Of a stretch of 64,000 bases of DNA, positions 1-8,109 are shown in pieces. The notes under the pieces are model-generated. The model did not search any database. It was given only the letters and a program-made list of their open reading frames with translations, and was not told where the DNA came from. The DNA comes from SIG440 sp045646865 (GTDB taxonomy: Bacteria; Bacillota; Clostridia; Monoglobales; Monoglobaceae): positions 1 through 64,000 of the forward strand of contig JAZRLM010000019.1 in assembly GCA_045646865.1 (NCBI GenBank), given 5' to 3'. Within the stretch, counting starts at the first letter, position 1. Every line of letters begins with the position of its first letter. The position numbers and the translations under genes were made by a program.

Positions 1-98
1 TTACTTATATAAATGGTTTTTACAATTCTGTCAGACCTCACTCACACAACAATGGTCTTACTCCTAACCAAAAGGAGGCGTTGCTTATGTCTGTATAA
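1..98 (+). CDS. IS3-family transposase, C-terminal end (partial)
   Basis: The frame that enters from the left edge and stops at 96-98 encodes 31 residues containing NGFYNSVRPHS followed by LTPNQKEAL. The pattern YN..RPH...TP is the C-terminal signature of the rve integrase core (DDE transposase) in IS3-family OrfB proteins, just past the catalytic Glu. Everything upstream lies outside the window, so intactness cannot be judged. An ATG at 87 with an upstream AAAGGAGG only restarts the last three codons of this frame and is not a gene. Confidence 0.72.
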   Translation, partial: TYINGFYNSVRPHSHNNGLTPNQKEALLMSV

Positions 99-139
99 TT
101 TTTTCTCTTTTTACTGTCTACTTTATTGACATTGATCCA
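1..139 (+). mobile_element. Right end of an IS3-family insertion sequence
   Basis: After the transposase stop at 98 there are about 40 bases ending in TTGACATTGATCCA at 139. Read inward from the other strand this starts TGGATCAATGTC, which fits the TG...CA termini of IS3-family elements. From 140 a different open frame begins, matching the body of the downstream zincin-like protein. The exact boundary is inferred because the left end and the target duplication are outside the window. Confidence 0.55.
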
Positions 140-643
140 ATTTGGACTATTGCCAATAATATAGATACTGTATGTAAACTCCAAGACTCCGTTTGGCAGG
201 GTCTGTCACTTGATGAGCGTATGGATGTTCTTCAAGTAATTGCGAACATTGAGGCTAACTATCTGGGCACACGGTATGAATTAAATGTATCTGCATCCCC
301 ACTTGATGAGTATGTGCTAGGACAGTTTAACGAAAATAGTCACAGTATTACCTTGGATATGGAACATGTGAAATTCGATAGTTCTGAAGAAATTTTGTCA
401 TCTTTGCTTCACGAATGTCGTCACGGCTATCAATATTCGTGCGTCGCTCTTCTGGATGATTTCAAGGAAGAAGATAAAAACTTATACATATACAGAGAGA
501 TTGCAGAATACAAATATGGATTTGACAACTATAATAAGATTCCATACTACACTAACCCGGTTGAAATGGATGCCCGTAAATATGCTCGTGAAGCCGTGGA
601 AGATTACAACAATCGAATCAAAGAACATTTGAAAAAGGATTAA
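140..643 (+). pseudogene. Zincin-like protein (HExxH), 5' part lost at the IS junction
   Basis: The reading frame is open from 68 to the stop at 641-643, but its first ATG is at 221, inside what looks like conserved sequence: the residues encoded at about 140-220 (KLQDSVWQGLSLDER) already look like protein. The remaining part contains LLHECRHGYQ, a zinc-metallopeptidase-type HExxH, and an acidic, aromatic C-terminus ending in a KEHLKKD tail. I think it is the C-terminal half of a longer accessory-element protein interrupted by the IS. Translation from the ATG at 221 would give 140 residues and might still be functional. The substrate is unknown. The next gene follows after 13 bases, so they probably formed one operon. 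Confidence 0.55.
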
Positions 644-656
644 GGAGGGTTTAAAC

Positions 657-1604
657 ATGAGTAAAGACACACTTTCGTGGCATGCAGATGACTACGAAAC
701 AGAGAATGAAAGAAAAGTGTCTTTTGATAAATTTATAAACGATTTTCGTGATTTTATTCATGATGAAAAGATGGTTTCATTAGACGAATATAAAGAACAA
801 GTCTCCTCTTTTTTTAAGACAGTTAAGGAAAAACTTTTAATAGACTGCGAAGACAACGAGGTTTACACGGTTTCAAACTCTTTTAGGAATGATATTGCTT
901 CAGAATATGGTGCTGATGTATATAGTTCTGTATTTAAAAAATATGAAAATGTGGAAGAGCTTATATACCGAGCAGAAGATAATTTGGAAGGTAACTTTGA
1001 GGAGAGTGATGAATACCTGGGAGACTTTTGTTATTGGACTATAAACAAATATAGGCTGTCCGCTGATGGTGAGTACAAAAGGATTTTTTCCATTTATCAA
1101 ACTTTTCTGAACAACGTTTTGGAAATATATTTTAATATTGATATGGAAAGTGCGTTAACACCTATCGAAAAAGAAGTTTACAATGAATGGTTACGATTAT
1201 CAGGAATATATTCGCCCCAAAGAGCCATCATCAACTTTCCTTATTCAAAAGGAGATGTACTGCAAATATCAGGGCACCCTTATTCAAATATAAACCAATA
1301 TTTTATATATTATGATGCCGAAACGGCGATAAGCAGAGATTGCTTTGGTCGGCTTTGTGTTACTAGGCTATTTACATACTGCGACGTCGTCAGATATGGA
1401 TATTTTGTTCCTCGTTATTTAGAAGTGGTTGATTCATGCGAAGATAAAGCATTGTGCAACATTCGTAAGATGCTTTTATCAGCAGAAACGAAGGAGATTG
1501 AAGAGTTTATTAAACAGTTACACTTTTCTCTAGAAGATGGGTTTGAAGAGTTTGACATGCGTGTGCAAAAGTTGGAACAGCAAATATTAGAAATGGAGGA
1601 TTAG
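657..1604 (+). CDS. Hypothetical protein, 315 residues
   Basis: The gene starts at ATG 657 behind a clear AAGGAGGG site and lies 13 bases after the zincin-like gene, so the two are probably co-transcribed. The protein is acidic and soluble, with no signal peptide or membrane segment. Its N-terminal two thirds look alpha-helical. A central segment reads NFPYSKGDVLQISGHPY. The last 40 residues are heptad-like (EEFDMRVQKLEQQILEMED) and may form a coiled coil. The PY.KGDV pattern resembles PYEIGDI in the broken ORF that follows, hinting at a shared small domain. I do not recognise the family. Confidence 0.7.
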   Translation: MSKDTLSWHADDYETENERKVSFDKFINDFRDFIHDEKMVSLDEYKEQVSSFFKTVKEKLLIDCEDNEVYTVSNSFRNDIASEYGADVYSSVFKKYENVEELIYRAEDNLEGNFEESDEYLGDFCYWTINKYRLSADGEYKRIFSIYQTFLNNVLEIYFNIDMESALTPIEKEVYNEWLRLSGIYSPQRAIINFPYSKGDVLQISGHPYSNINQYFIYYDAETAISRDCFGRLCVTRLFTYCDVVRYGYFVPRYLEVVDSCEDKALCNIRKMLLSAETKEIEEFIKQLHFSLEDGFEEFDMRVQKLEQQILEMED

Positions 1605-1606
1605 AA

Positions 1607-1918
1607 ATGGTGATTTTTAATTGTTTGTAAAAGGGATTTGTAAAGATTGATGGGGAGTTTTCTGTTTCAACCATTACTAAGAGCGTGGAATATCCTTATG
1701 AAATAGGAGATATTATAATTACTACACCTACAAACAGGTATATTTTCCAGGACGTAACTCTTTCAATAGATGATTCACTGTTTATAACAGATGAAATTTT
1801 AGATTGCTTGATTTCAAATAAAGATGATAAGTGTGTTGTAATAAATCTTGATTGTCCTAATGAAAATATAGGAACAGAATTCTTGTGCAAGGGTGATTTT
1901 ATAGTAGAACACATCTAA
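1607..1918 (+). pseudogene. Broken small ORF with an in-frame stop
   Basis: An ATG at 1607, two bases after the previous stop and just behind GGAGGA, opens a frame that is blocked by TAA at 1628 after seven codons. The same frame then runs on without a stop to 1918 and looks like protein (GFVKIDGEFSVSTITKS, then YPYEIGDIIIT). This suggests a nonsense mutation in a roughly 103-residue gene. The remainder could be translated from GTG 1685 (77 residues), but that codon has no good ribosome binding site. The function is unknown. Confidence 0.5.
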
Positions 1919-1921
1919 TAG

Positions 1922-1956
1922 GCAAAGGCTATCGCATAAAGTGCGGTAGCCTTTGC
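1922..1956 (+). terminator. Strong hairpin after the first gene group
   Basis: The arms at 1922-1936 (GCAAAGGCTATCGCA) and 1942-1956 pair over 15 bp with one G-U pair and a 5-base loop. The following sequence is AT-rich but not a clean T tract, so efficiency is uncertain. It separates the first three ORFs from the AbiE promoter. Confidence 0.5.
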
Positions 1957-2004
1957 TATACGAGAATATATTACACAAACCTCGCCCCAAGACACTATGC
2001 ATAC

Positions 2005-2075
2005 AACTTTTTGAAATTGTGTTCAAAAAGTTCTTGATATTTTCTACAATATGTGTTATAATACTTTTTGAACAC
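2005..2075 (+). promoter_or_regulatory. AbiE promoter flanked by inverted operator repeats
   Basis: A near-ideal sigma-A promoter has -35 TTGATA at 2034-2039, a 17-bp spacer and -10 TATAAT at 2057-2062. It lies between two perfect 13-base inverted repeats: GTGTTCAAAAAGT at 2019-2031 and ACTTTTTGAACAC at 2063-2075. A third copy, AACTTTTTGAA at 2005-2015, makes a second palindrome with 2022-2032. AbiEi antitoxins are known to repress their own operon by binding inverted repeats at the promoter, so these are the probable operator sites. Confidence 0.8.
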
Positions 2076-2112
2076 TAATTGTTTTATTTTGGTTTGGAAA
2101 GTCGGTGAACCC

Positions 2113-2718
2113 GTGAATAAAAAATTAATTGCTAAAACTACAATAGAAAACTCAAAAGGTATCGCAAAAACTGCGGATTTTATTGCTGCAGGTTTGAGCA
2201 AATCGGATGTATGTACCCTTTGCAATGACGGGTATATAGAACGTGTGCGACACGGTTATTACACTCTTTCAGAAGCAAATGACGCCTCGGAAGAACAGTT
2301 GATACAAACCTTGCTTCCCGAAGCTATTGTATGTGTCGAGTCAGCATTGTTCCATTATGGATATAATGACTTTGCACCTCGTGTATGGACACTTGCAGTT
2401 CCCCGTACTATGACAAAGACAAAAATAAATATGGATGCAATTACTTATAAACCATATTACATTCAGAATAAATTGCATGAACTTGGAAAAACATTTGCAG
2501 ATTTTGATGGTGTAACCCTTCCTGTTTATGACAGAGAACGAACGATATGCGATTGTTTCAAGTATCGAACAAAGCTTGATAATGAAATTTTCAACAAAGC
2601 TGTAAATGCTTATGTTGCGGATGATAATAAAAACCTTTCAAACCTTTCCAAATATGCGAAAGAGATGAATGTATATAAAAAAGTTATGGATTTAATGGAG
2701 GTGTTGCTTAATGGCTGA
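2113..2718 (+). CDS. abiEi: AbiEi-family antitoxin / transcriptional repressor
   Basis: This is the antitoxin of a type IV AbiE toxin-antitoxin pair: it neutralises the toxin without binding it and represses the operon through an N-terminal winged helix. The N-terminal 50 residues (TADFIAAGLSKSDVCTL, then IERVRHGYY) are the typical AbiEi winged helix. The rest matches the AbiEi C-terminal domain, including YDRERTICDCFK. I take GTG 2113 as start (201 residues) because it follows GGAAAG and gives the family's usual N-terminus. An in-frame TTG at 2068 lies inside the operator, only 6 bases past the -10 box, so it cannot be the start. The gene overlaps the toxin gene by 8 bases. Confidence 0.85.
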   Translation: MNKKLIAKTTIENSKGIAKTADFIAAGLSKSDVCTLCNDGYIERVRHGYYTLSEANDASEEQLIQTLLPEAIVCVESALFHYGYNDFAPRVWTLAVPRTMTKTKINMDAITYKPYYIQNKLHELGKTFADFDGVTLPVYDRERTICDCFKYRTKLDNEIFNKAVNAYVADDNKNLSNLSKYAKEMNVYKKVMDLMEVLLNG

Positions 2719-3607
2719 TATGGCTGCATCCGTGCTTGCACGACTTAAAAATAAGGCAAAGGAATCCGGCAGAAGTTATCAGTTGTGTATGCAGCTCTTT
2801 TGTCAGGAAGAATTTTTGCGCCGCTTGGAAAAATCCGAGTATGCTGAAAATCTTGTGCTTAAAGGCGGTTTGTTTATTTATTCGCTTACCGATTTCGATA
2901 GCAGAGTAACTGTTGATGTTGACTTTTTGCTTCGTAAAATTCCGAACACACCTGAACAATTGAAAGAGATTCTTGAAAAAATCATAGCGGTAGATACCGG
3001 CAATGACTTCGTAACTTTTGAAATTAAAGATATTGCGCCTATTGCCGTTGCAAAGAAGTACGCAGGTATCGGTGCATCAATAATTGCTCGTATCAAGAAT
3101 ACAAAAACACCATTTAGTATTGATTTCGGTGTTGGAGATATAATCGTACCAAAGCAGGAAAAACGAAAGATACCAACTCAGCTTTCGGATTTTGATGCAC
3201 CTATGGTAAATACATACTCTATTGAAACAACCGTTGCAGAGAAAATAGATGCAATTCTCAGCTTGATGGAATTTTCAAGCAGAATGAAAGACTACTATGA
3301 CATTTATTATCTTGCAAACAAATTCGATTTTGATGGTATGACATTGACAGAAGCTCTCAAAAAGACTTTTGCAAACAGAAACCATAGTTTCACCATAGAA
3401 CAATTTGAACAAATGCTTGAATTTAATTCTGATGATGCTATGCAGAGGAAATGGAAAGCTTTTGCCCGTAAAATTGAAATAAAAGCTGAAGATTTCGGCA
3501 AAGTAATCGGTACAATAAATCTTTTCCTTGCAGAGCCAATCAGAGCGACTGTACAAAATAAAATTTTCACCGCCCATTGGACTGCTTCGGAAAACAAATG
3601 GAAATAG
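2711..3607 (+). CDS. abiEii: AbiEii/AbiGii-family nucleotidyltransferase toxin
   Basis: This is the toxin of the AbiE pair, a DNA-polymerase-beta-fold nucleotidyltransferase. Lys51-Gly-Gly53 followed by TVDVDFL, with Asp69 and Asp71, is the expected nucleotide- and metal-binding arrangement. The length (298 residues) is normal for AbiEii. AbiEii proteins block growth, and in related toxins (MenT) the target is tRNA; the target here is not known. Translation is coupled to the antitoxin by the 8-base overlap. Only 42 bases, with a ribosome binding site and no visible terminator or promoter, separate it from the restriction-modification gene. Confidence 0.88.
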   Translation: MADMAASVLARLKNKAKESGRSYQLCMQLFCQEEFLRRLEKSEYAENLVLKGGLFIYSLTDFDSRVTVDVDFLLRKIPNTPEQLKEILEKIIAVDTGNDFVTFEIKDIAPIAVAKKYAGIGASIIARIKNTKTPFSIDFGVGDIIVPKQEKRKIPTQLSDFDAPMVNTYSIETTVAEKIDAILSLMEFSSRMKDYYDIYYLANKFDFDGMTLTEALKKTFANRNHSFTIEQFEQMLEFNSDDAMQRKWKAFARKIEIKAEDFGKVIGTINLFLAEPIRATVQNKIFTAHWTASENKWK

Positions 3608-3649
3608 AGCTGAATACATATGCAACAAGCGTGAACGGAGGAAAAAGCA

Positions 3650-5521
3650 ATGGCAAAAAAGATAACCTATCGTACCGAAGATCAAGTGCGAGACAGTGCT
3701 AAAATTATATTAGGGTTTGATAAAGAAGAAACAAAAATACAACAAGGAACAGGACAAATCACAACCTTTAATCAATTGGGTTTCAAGGGTGTAAACGACA
3801 AGCCGGATGGTTGGTACTTGCCAGACGATCATAATACACCTGCTATTATTCTTGAAACAAAATCTGAAGCTGAAGATATCTCTCTTCAGAAATGGGTTAA
3901 TGAATTAAAAAAGAATTGCAACATTGTCTTAACACAATATAAGGAAGTAGTAGGCATTTTGTATAACGGAATTAGCGTGCGTGTATTTAAAAACAATGTT
4001 GAAGTGGACGAAGTGGCAAATGTGCTTCAAAACAAATCATACTATATATCTCTCTTTACAAAGAACACCATTGATAAGCAACAGATTTATACCCTCACAA
4101 AGAAAATCAACGATTGTTTGCATACCGAATTTGGTATAAAAAACTTATATCACAGAATGATTTTTACTGCTTGTGCTTTAGTTGCTAAAAGATATGAGGC
4201 TATTCTAATAAAAGGCATGGATTTTTCTTTGATGAAAAATTCTATACTCAGCACCTTGTCAAAATCATTAGAAGAAAGTAAAAAGCAAAATTTAAAACTC
4301 GATTTATTGATCGAGGTGTACGCCGAAATCAAGATGAATAACTCTTCTAATCAAGAAGCAATTGATAATTTTATTCAGTGGGTTTCCGAAATATCTGATT
4401 GTGTAAATTCGGATTATTGGAATGGCGAAGATGTAATGGGTATTTTTTTTAATGAATTTAACAGATATAAAAAGAAATCCGAAAGCGGACAGGTGTTCAC
4501 GCCTGATCATATTACTTCGTTTATGTATCGACTTATTGATGTGTCCCAAAATGATCGAGTATTGGATGCAGCCTGTGGCTCGGGAGCCTTTTTGGTCAAA
4601 GCAATGTGCAATATGATTAAAGAGTCTGGCGGAATAAATACCCAAAAAGCAGCTACAATTAAAGATGTTCAGTTATATGGTATCGAATTTGATCGAGAAA
4701 TATTTGCTCTCGCTTGTGCAAATATGTTGATACATAAAGATGGTAAAACTAATTTAGAACAATTAGATACTCGCAGTGCTGAGGCTTGCGATTGGATTAG
4801 ATCTAAAAGCTATAAAACTGATAAAAAAGGAAGGTTTGAAAAAGATAGTAATGGAGACTACATTTTAACCAGTTCACCAATTACCAAAGTTTTAATGAAC
4901 CCTCCGTTTGAATCTAAATATGGTTGCCTAACTATTGTGGATAATGTTTTAAAGTGTGTGCCTCGCAATACACTGTGTGCTTTTATTTTGCCGGACAAGA
5001 AATTAGAAAAAGATCCAAAAGGAAAGAGGTTGTTGGTACATAGCACACTTTTAAAAATAATAAAACTACCTGAGAAAGTTTTTTCTGAAGGTGTAACTAC
5101 ATCTGTGTTTATATTCCAAGCAGGCGTTCCACACGGAAACAAAGATATCTTTGGCTGTTATATTGCTGAAGATGGTCTTGAGACTGTTAAAAATCAAGGC
5201 AGACAGGATGTTAGAGGACGCTGGCAAGCCATAGAAGATGAATGGGTTGAAATCATCCGTAAACAAAGTGGCAATAACACTGTTCAATGGATAAAGCCGA
5301 AGGAGCATTTAAGTTATCAAATGCCCGAAAAACCTTTCGAAATTTTTGAAGAAGATTTTACTAAGACTATAATGGACTATTTAATGTTTAAAGAAAATTT
5401 AGATGTGAAGTCGTTTAACGAGGCATTGGTGAAAAAAGTTCTATATAACAGTATTATTGGATCAACTCACGATAAAGTCATTATCTCGTTGATAAGGAAA
5501 GGCGGAAGCGAAGATGAATAA
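3650..5521 (+). CDS. BcgI-like fused restriction nuclease / N6-adenine methyltransferase
   Basis: The 623-residue protein combines two activities. The N-terminus has a PD-(D/E)xK-type nuclease pattern: Pro52-Asp53, then Glu69-Thr-Lys71 in IILETKSEAED, as in HsdR N-terminal domains. The central part is a gamma-class N6-adenine methyltransferase, with the SAM-binding motif DAACGSGAF near residue 306 and the catalytic NPPF near 417. The architecture and length resemble the A subunit of type IIB enzymes such as BcgI. It overlaps the specificity subunit gene by 8 bases, so the two products are probably made in balance. It could instead be a plain HsdM with an inactive N-terminal domain. Confidence 0.8.
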   Translation: MAKKITYRTEDQVRDSAKIILGFDKEETKIQQGTGQITTFNQLGFKGVNDKPDGWYLPDDHNTPAIILETKSEAEDISLQKWVNELKKNCNIVLTQYKEVVGILYNGISVRVFKNNVEVDEVANVLQNKSYYISLFTKNTIDKQQIYTLTKKINDCLHTEFGIKNLYHRMIFTACALVAKRYEAILIKGMDFSLMKNSILSTLSKSLEESKKQNLKLDLLIEVYAEIKMNNSSNQEAIDNFIQWVSEISDCVNSDYWNGEDVMGIFFNEFNRYKKKSESGQVFTPDHITSFMYRLIDVSQNDRVLDAACGSGAFLVKAMCNMIKESGGINTQKAATIKDVQLYGIEFDREIFALACANMLIHKDGKTNLEQLDTRSAEACDWIRSKSYKTDKKGRFEKDSNGDYILTSSPITKVLMNPPFESKYGCLTIVDNVLKCVPRNTLCAFILPDKKLEKDPKGKRLLVHSTLLKIIKLPEKVFSEGVTTSVFIFQAGVPHGNKDIFGCYIAEDGLETVKNQGRQDVRGRWQAIEDEWVEIIRKQSGNNTVQWIKPKEHLSYQMPEKPFEIFEEDFTKTIMDYLMFKENLDVKSFNEALVKKVLYNSIIGSTHDKVIISLIRKGGSEDE

Positions 5522-6023
5522 AATAGATATCTCTTCTTGGGGCAGTTTTGCAATTAATAGTTTATTTAATGTAGTCAAAGGGACACGTCTAACCAAGGCA
5601 CAAATGAAAGATGGTACAATTAGATTTATAGGAGCTAGTGCTATGAACAATGGCATTACCGCCTATATTTCTAACAGTGAAAAACTTCACCCTAAGAATA
5701 CAATCACAATAACTTACAACGGTTCAGTTGGTGAGGCCTTCTATCAAGATGAACAATTCTGGGCATCTGATGATGTAAATGTACTTTATCCAAAGTTTAA
5801 GATGAATTTTTATATAGCAATGTTTCTTATTCCCGCTTTGAAGGCTGCCGGAAGAAAATATGCCTTTATTGATAAGTGGAAGAAAGAAGATATGGAAAAT
5901 GATTGTATTATGCTTCCGGTTGATGATGTCGGAAATCCTAACTGGACATATATGGAGAATTATATAAAGTCAACCGAAAGAAAAATAGGACAATCATTAA
6001 CGGACTTACAAACCATATTATAA
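5514..6023 (+). CDS. Half-length DNA specificity subunit (HsdS-like, one target-recognition domain)
   Basis: The 169-residue product carries one target-recognition domain of the type I S-subunit fold: KGTRLTKAQMKDG, then IGASAMNNGITAYI near the N-terminus, and the usual tail PVDDVGNPNWTYMENYIK leading into a short helix. Normal HsdS or BcgI B subunits have two such domains and about twice the length, so this one presumably dimerises and would then read a symmetric site. It overlaps the methyltransferase gene by 8 bases and ends 25 bases before the gajA start. No frameshift or truncation is visible. Confidence 0.82.
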   Translation: MNKIDISSWGSFAINSLFNVVKGTRLTKAQMKDGTIRFIGASAMNNGITAYISNSEKLHPKNTITITYNGSVGEAFYQDEQFWASDDVNVLYPKFKMNFYIAMFLIPALKAAGRKYAFIDKWKKEDMENDCIMLPVDDVGNPNWTYMENYIKSTERKIGQSLTDLQTIL

Positions 6024-6048
6024 CAAACGGTTTGGGATGGGAGAAATC

Positions 6049-8109
6049 ATGAAGATTACTAAATTTGAAATCAATCATTTTAGAGCATTAGAAAACTTTG
6101 TTTTAACAATAGAGGAAGATCTGTCTGTTATTATTGGTAAAAATAATACTGGAAAAACCTCGTTGCTTAGTATTTTAGACAGATTTTTAGGTGAGTCTAA
6201 ATCCTCATTTGAATTTCATGATTTCAACAAGAAATATCTTGCAAGCAATTTTCCATTCAACAAAGAAGGGACTATTCCTGCAGAAGAATATGAGCCGTTT
6301 TATATTTCATTGACTGTACATCTCGAATACAACGAAGAGGATTATATCGGAAATTTATCAAAACTATTTATGACATTGGATCCAAATGACAGAACTGCAA
6401 TTATTCGATTTGAATATGTAATGACATATGAATTGTACTTAAACGCAGCAAAAGATTATGATGCATACTGTAGTAAAGCAGGCAAAAAGAAGCGTACTAT
6501 CCGTGAATATATAGAAAAAAACCACTCGAAATATTTTAAACAAATAATAAAAAGCATTAATCCGACCGATACAAATGAATATGTTGAGATTAAAGAAAAA
6601 AGTGATATTCAGCGAATAATTAATTTCAAATACATAAAAGCCATTCGTGATGTAAGCAATTTGGATGAAGCAAAAGCTAAAAGCAAGACTTTATCTAAGT
6701 TGGCGGTTAAATATTGCGAAGCAAGACGTCAGGAAACACTCGATGAAAGTTTGCTTGATGATGTGTTGAAAGAATCAGATGTAAAACTGGACCAAAGTTA
6801 CAAAAAGATATTCAAAGATGTGATAACAGACATTGAACGCTTTTCCTATGGAAAAGCAGAAGCAAAATTATCGGTTAAATCCATGCTAAGTGCATCTACT
6901 TTGATAAAAGAAAATGCAAACGTAGTATACAGCAAGGAAACTGAATTTCTACCGGAAGAATACAACGGCTTGGGATACATGAATCTTTTTGCAATGATCT
7001 TCTACATAAACATTCAAATTGATGAATTTAGAAAAATTACAAAGAGCAATCAGGTTCCATCTGACATAAATTTACTATATATTGAAGAACCAGAAGCCCA
7101 CACCCATCCGCAGATGCAGTATGTTTTCATTAAAAATATTCAAGCCAAATTACAGGAAGGACGCAAAGGTAAAGAAGGAGAAGATGAAATCAATCTCCAA
7201 ATGATTTTATCTTCCCATTCCTCTCATATTGTTTCCCAAAGTGATTTTGAAAAAATAAAATTCTTTTATCGAGAAAACGATGCAATCTATTCAAAAAACT
7301 TATCTGATTTAAAAACTGAAATGATGAATTCCGGAGATGATGGCGAAAAGCGTTTTAGATTTTTGAAACAATATTTAACGTTGGAACGTTCCGAGTTGTT
7401 TTTTGCAGATAAAGTTATTTTTGTTGAAGGTGATACAGAAAGAATATTAATTAATGCAATGATGCAGAAAACGGATATAGACAACAAAGATGTTGACGGA
7501 TATGTGCCCTTAATGTCGCAGAATATCTCTGTCGTTGAGGTTGGTGCATATTCCCATGTTTTCGACGAATTTATCAGTTATTTAGGGATCAAAGCGTTGA
7601 TAATAACCGATATAGACTCAACACAAAAGCATGTTTCACCTAAAGGAAAAGTATCATATAAAGCATGTAAGGTTTCTTCTGGCGAGCAGACAAGCAATGC
7701 TTCTTTGAAGCACTACTTTAATGATATGCCATTTGTGGAATTAAAAGCATTGAAGAAATCAGATAAGACATTGTCAAAAAACAAAGACGGCAAATGGGAA
7801 ACTGATTCAAAAGGTTTGGTGAGAATTTCTTATCAAACAATGCAAAAACGGTATCACGCTAGAAGTTTTGAAGATGCTTTTATTTGTTGCAACTATGAAT
7901 TTATTAGACAGCACAAGAATGATTTTAAAGGCTTGAAAAATAGAGGTAAAATCAAAGATGGTAAGGTATCATACTACGATATAGCGAATAATTGCATTGA
8001 TAAGAAGAGTGCTTTTGCTACGGATATTTTGTATTTCAGTAATAACGATTATTCTAATTGGATAATACCCGAATACATTAAGGAGGGATTGGAATGGCTT
8101 GCAAAATAA
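6049..8109 (+). CDS. gajA: GajA-like OLD-family ATPase / TOPRIM nuclease
   Basis: The N-terminal ABC-type ATPase domain has Walker A GKNNTGKT at residues 30-37 and Walker B LLYIEEPEAH near 343-352. The C-terminal TOPRIM nuclease domain has VIFVEGDTE near 457 and IITDIDS near 519. This is the architecture of OLD nucleases; those next to a UvrD-like helicase are class 2 OLD and form the Gabija anti-phage system. The start at ATG 6049 follows GGGAG; an ATG at 6037 lies too close to that site. At 686 residues it is longer than the well-studied Bacillus cereus GajA (about 580), with extra sequence around and after TOPRIM. It overlaps the helicase gene by 16 bases. Confidence 0.85.
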   Translation: MKITKFEINHFRALENFVLTIEEDLSVIIGKNNTGKTSLLSILDRFLGESKSSFEFHDFNKKYLASNFPFNKEGTIPAEEYEPFYISLTVHLEYNEEDYIGNLSKLFMTLDPNDRTAIIRFEYVMTYELYLNAAKDYDAYCSKAGKKKRTIREYIEKNHSKYFKQIIKSINPTDTNEYVEIKEKSDIQRIINFKYIKAIRDVSNLDEAKAKSKTLSKLAVKYCEARRQETLDESLLDDVLKESDVKLDQSYKKIFKDVITDIERFSYGKAEAKLSVKSMLSASTLIKENANVVYSKETEFLPEEYNGLGYMNLFAMIFYINIQIDEFRKITKSNQVPSDINLLYIEEPEAHTHPQMQYVFIKNIQAKLQEGRKGKEGEDEINLQMILSSHSSHIVSQSDFEKIKFFYRENDAIYSKNLSDLKTEMMNSGDDGEKRFRFLKQYLTLERSELFFADKVIFVEGDTERILINAMMQKTDIDNKDVDGYVPLMSQNISVVEVGAYSHVFDEFISYLGIKALIITDIDSTQKHVSPKGKVSYKACKVSSGEQTSNASLKHYFNDMPFVELKALKKSDKTLSKNKDGKWETDSKGLVRISYQTMQKRYHARSFEDAFICCNYEFIRQHKNDFKGLKNRGKIKDGKVSYYDIANNCIDKKSAFATDILYFSNNDYSNWIIPEYIKEGLEWLAK

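Noticed and set aside
2068..2112. Longer AbiEi start at TTG 2068
   Set aside because: It lies inside the operator, six bases past the -10 box, and has no ribosome binding site; GTG 2113 fits the family.
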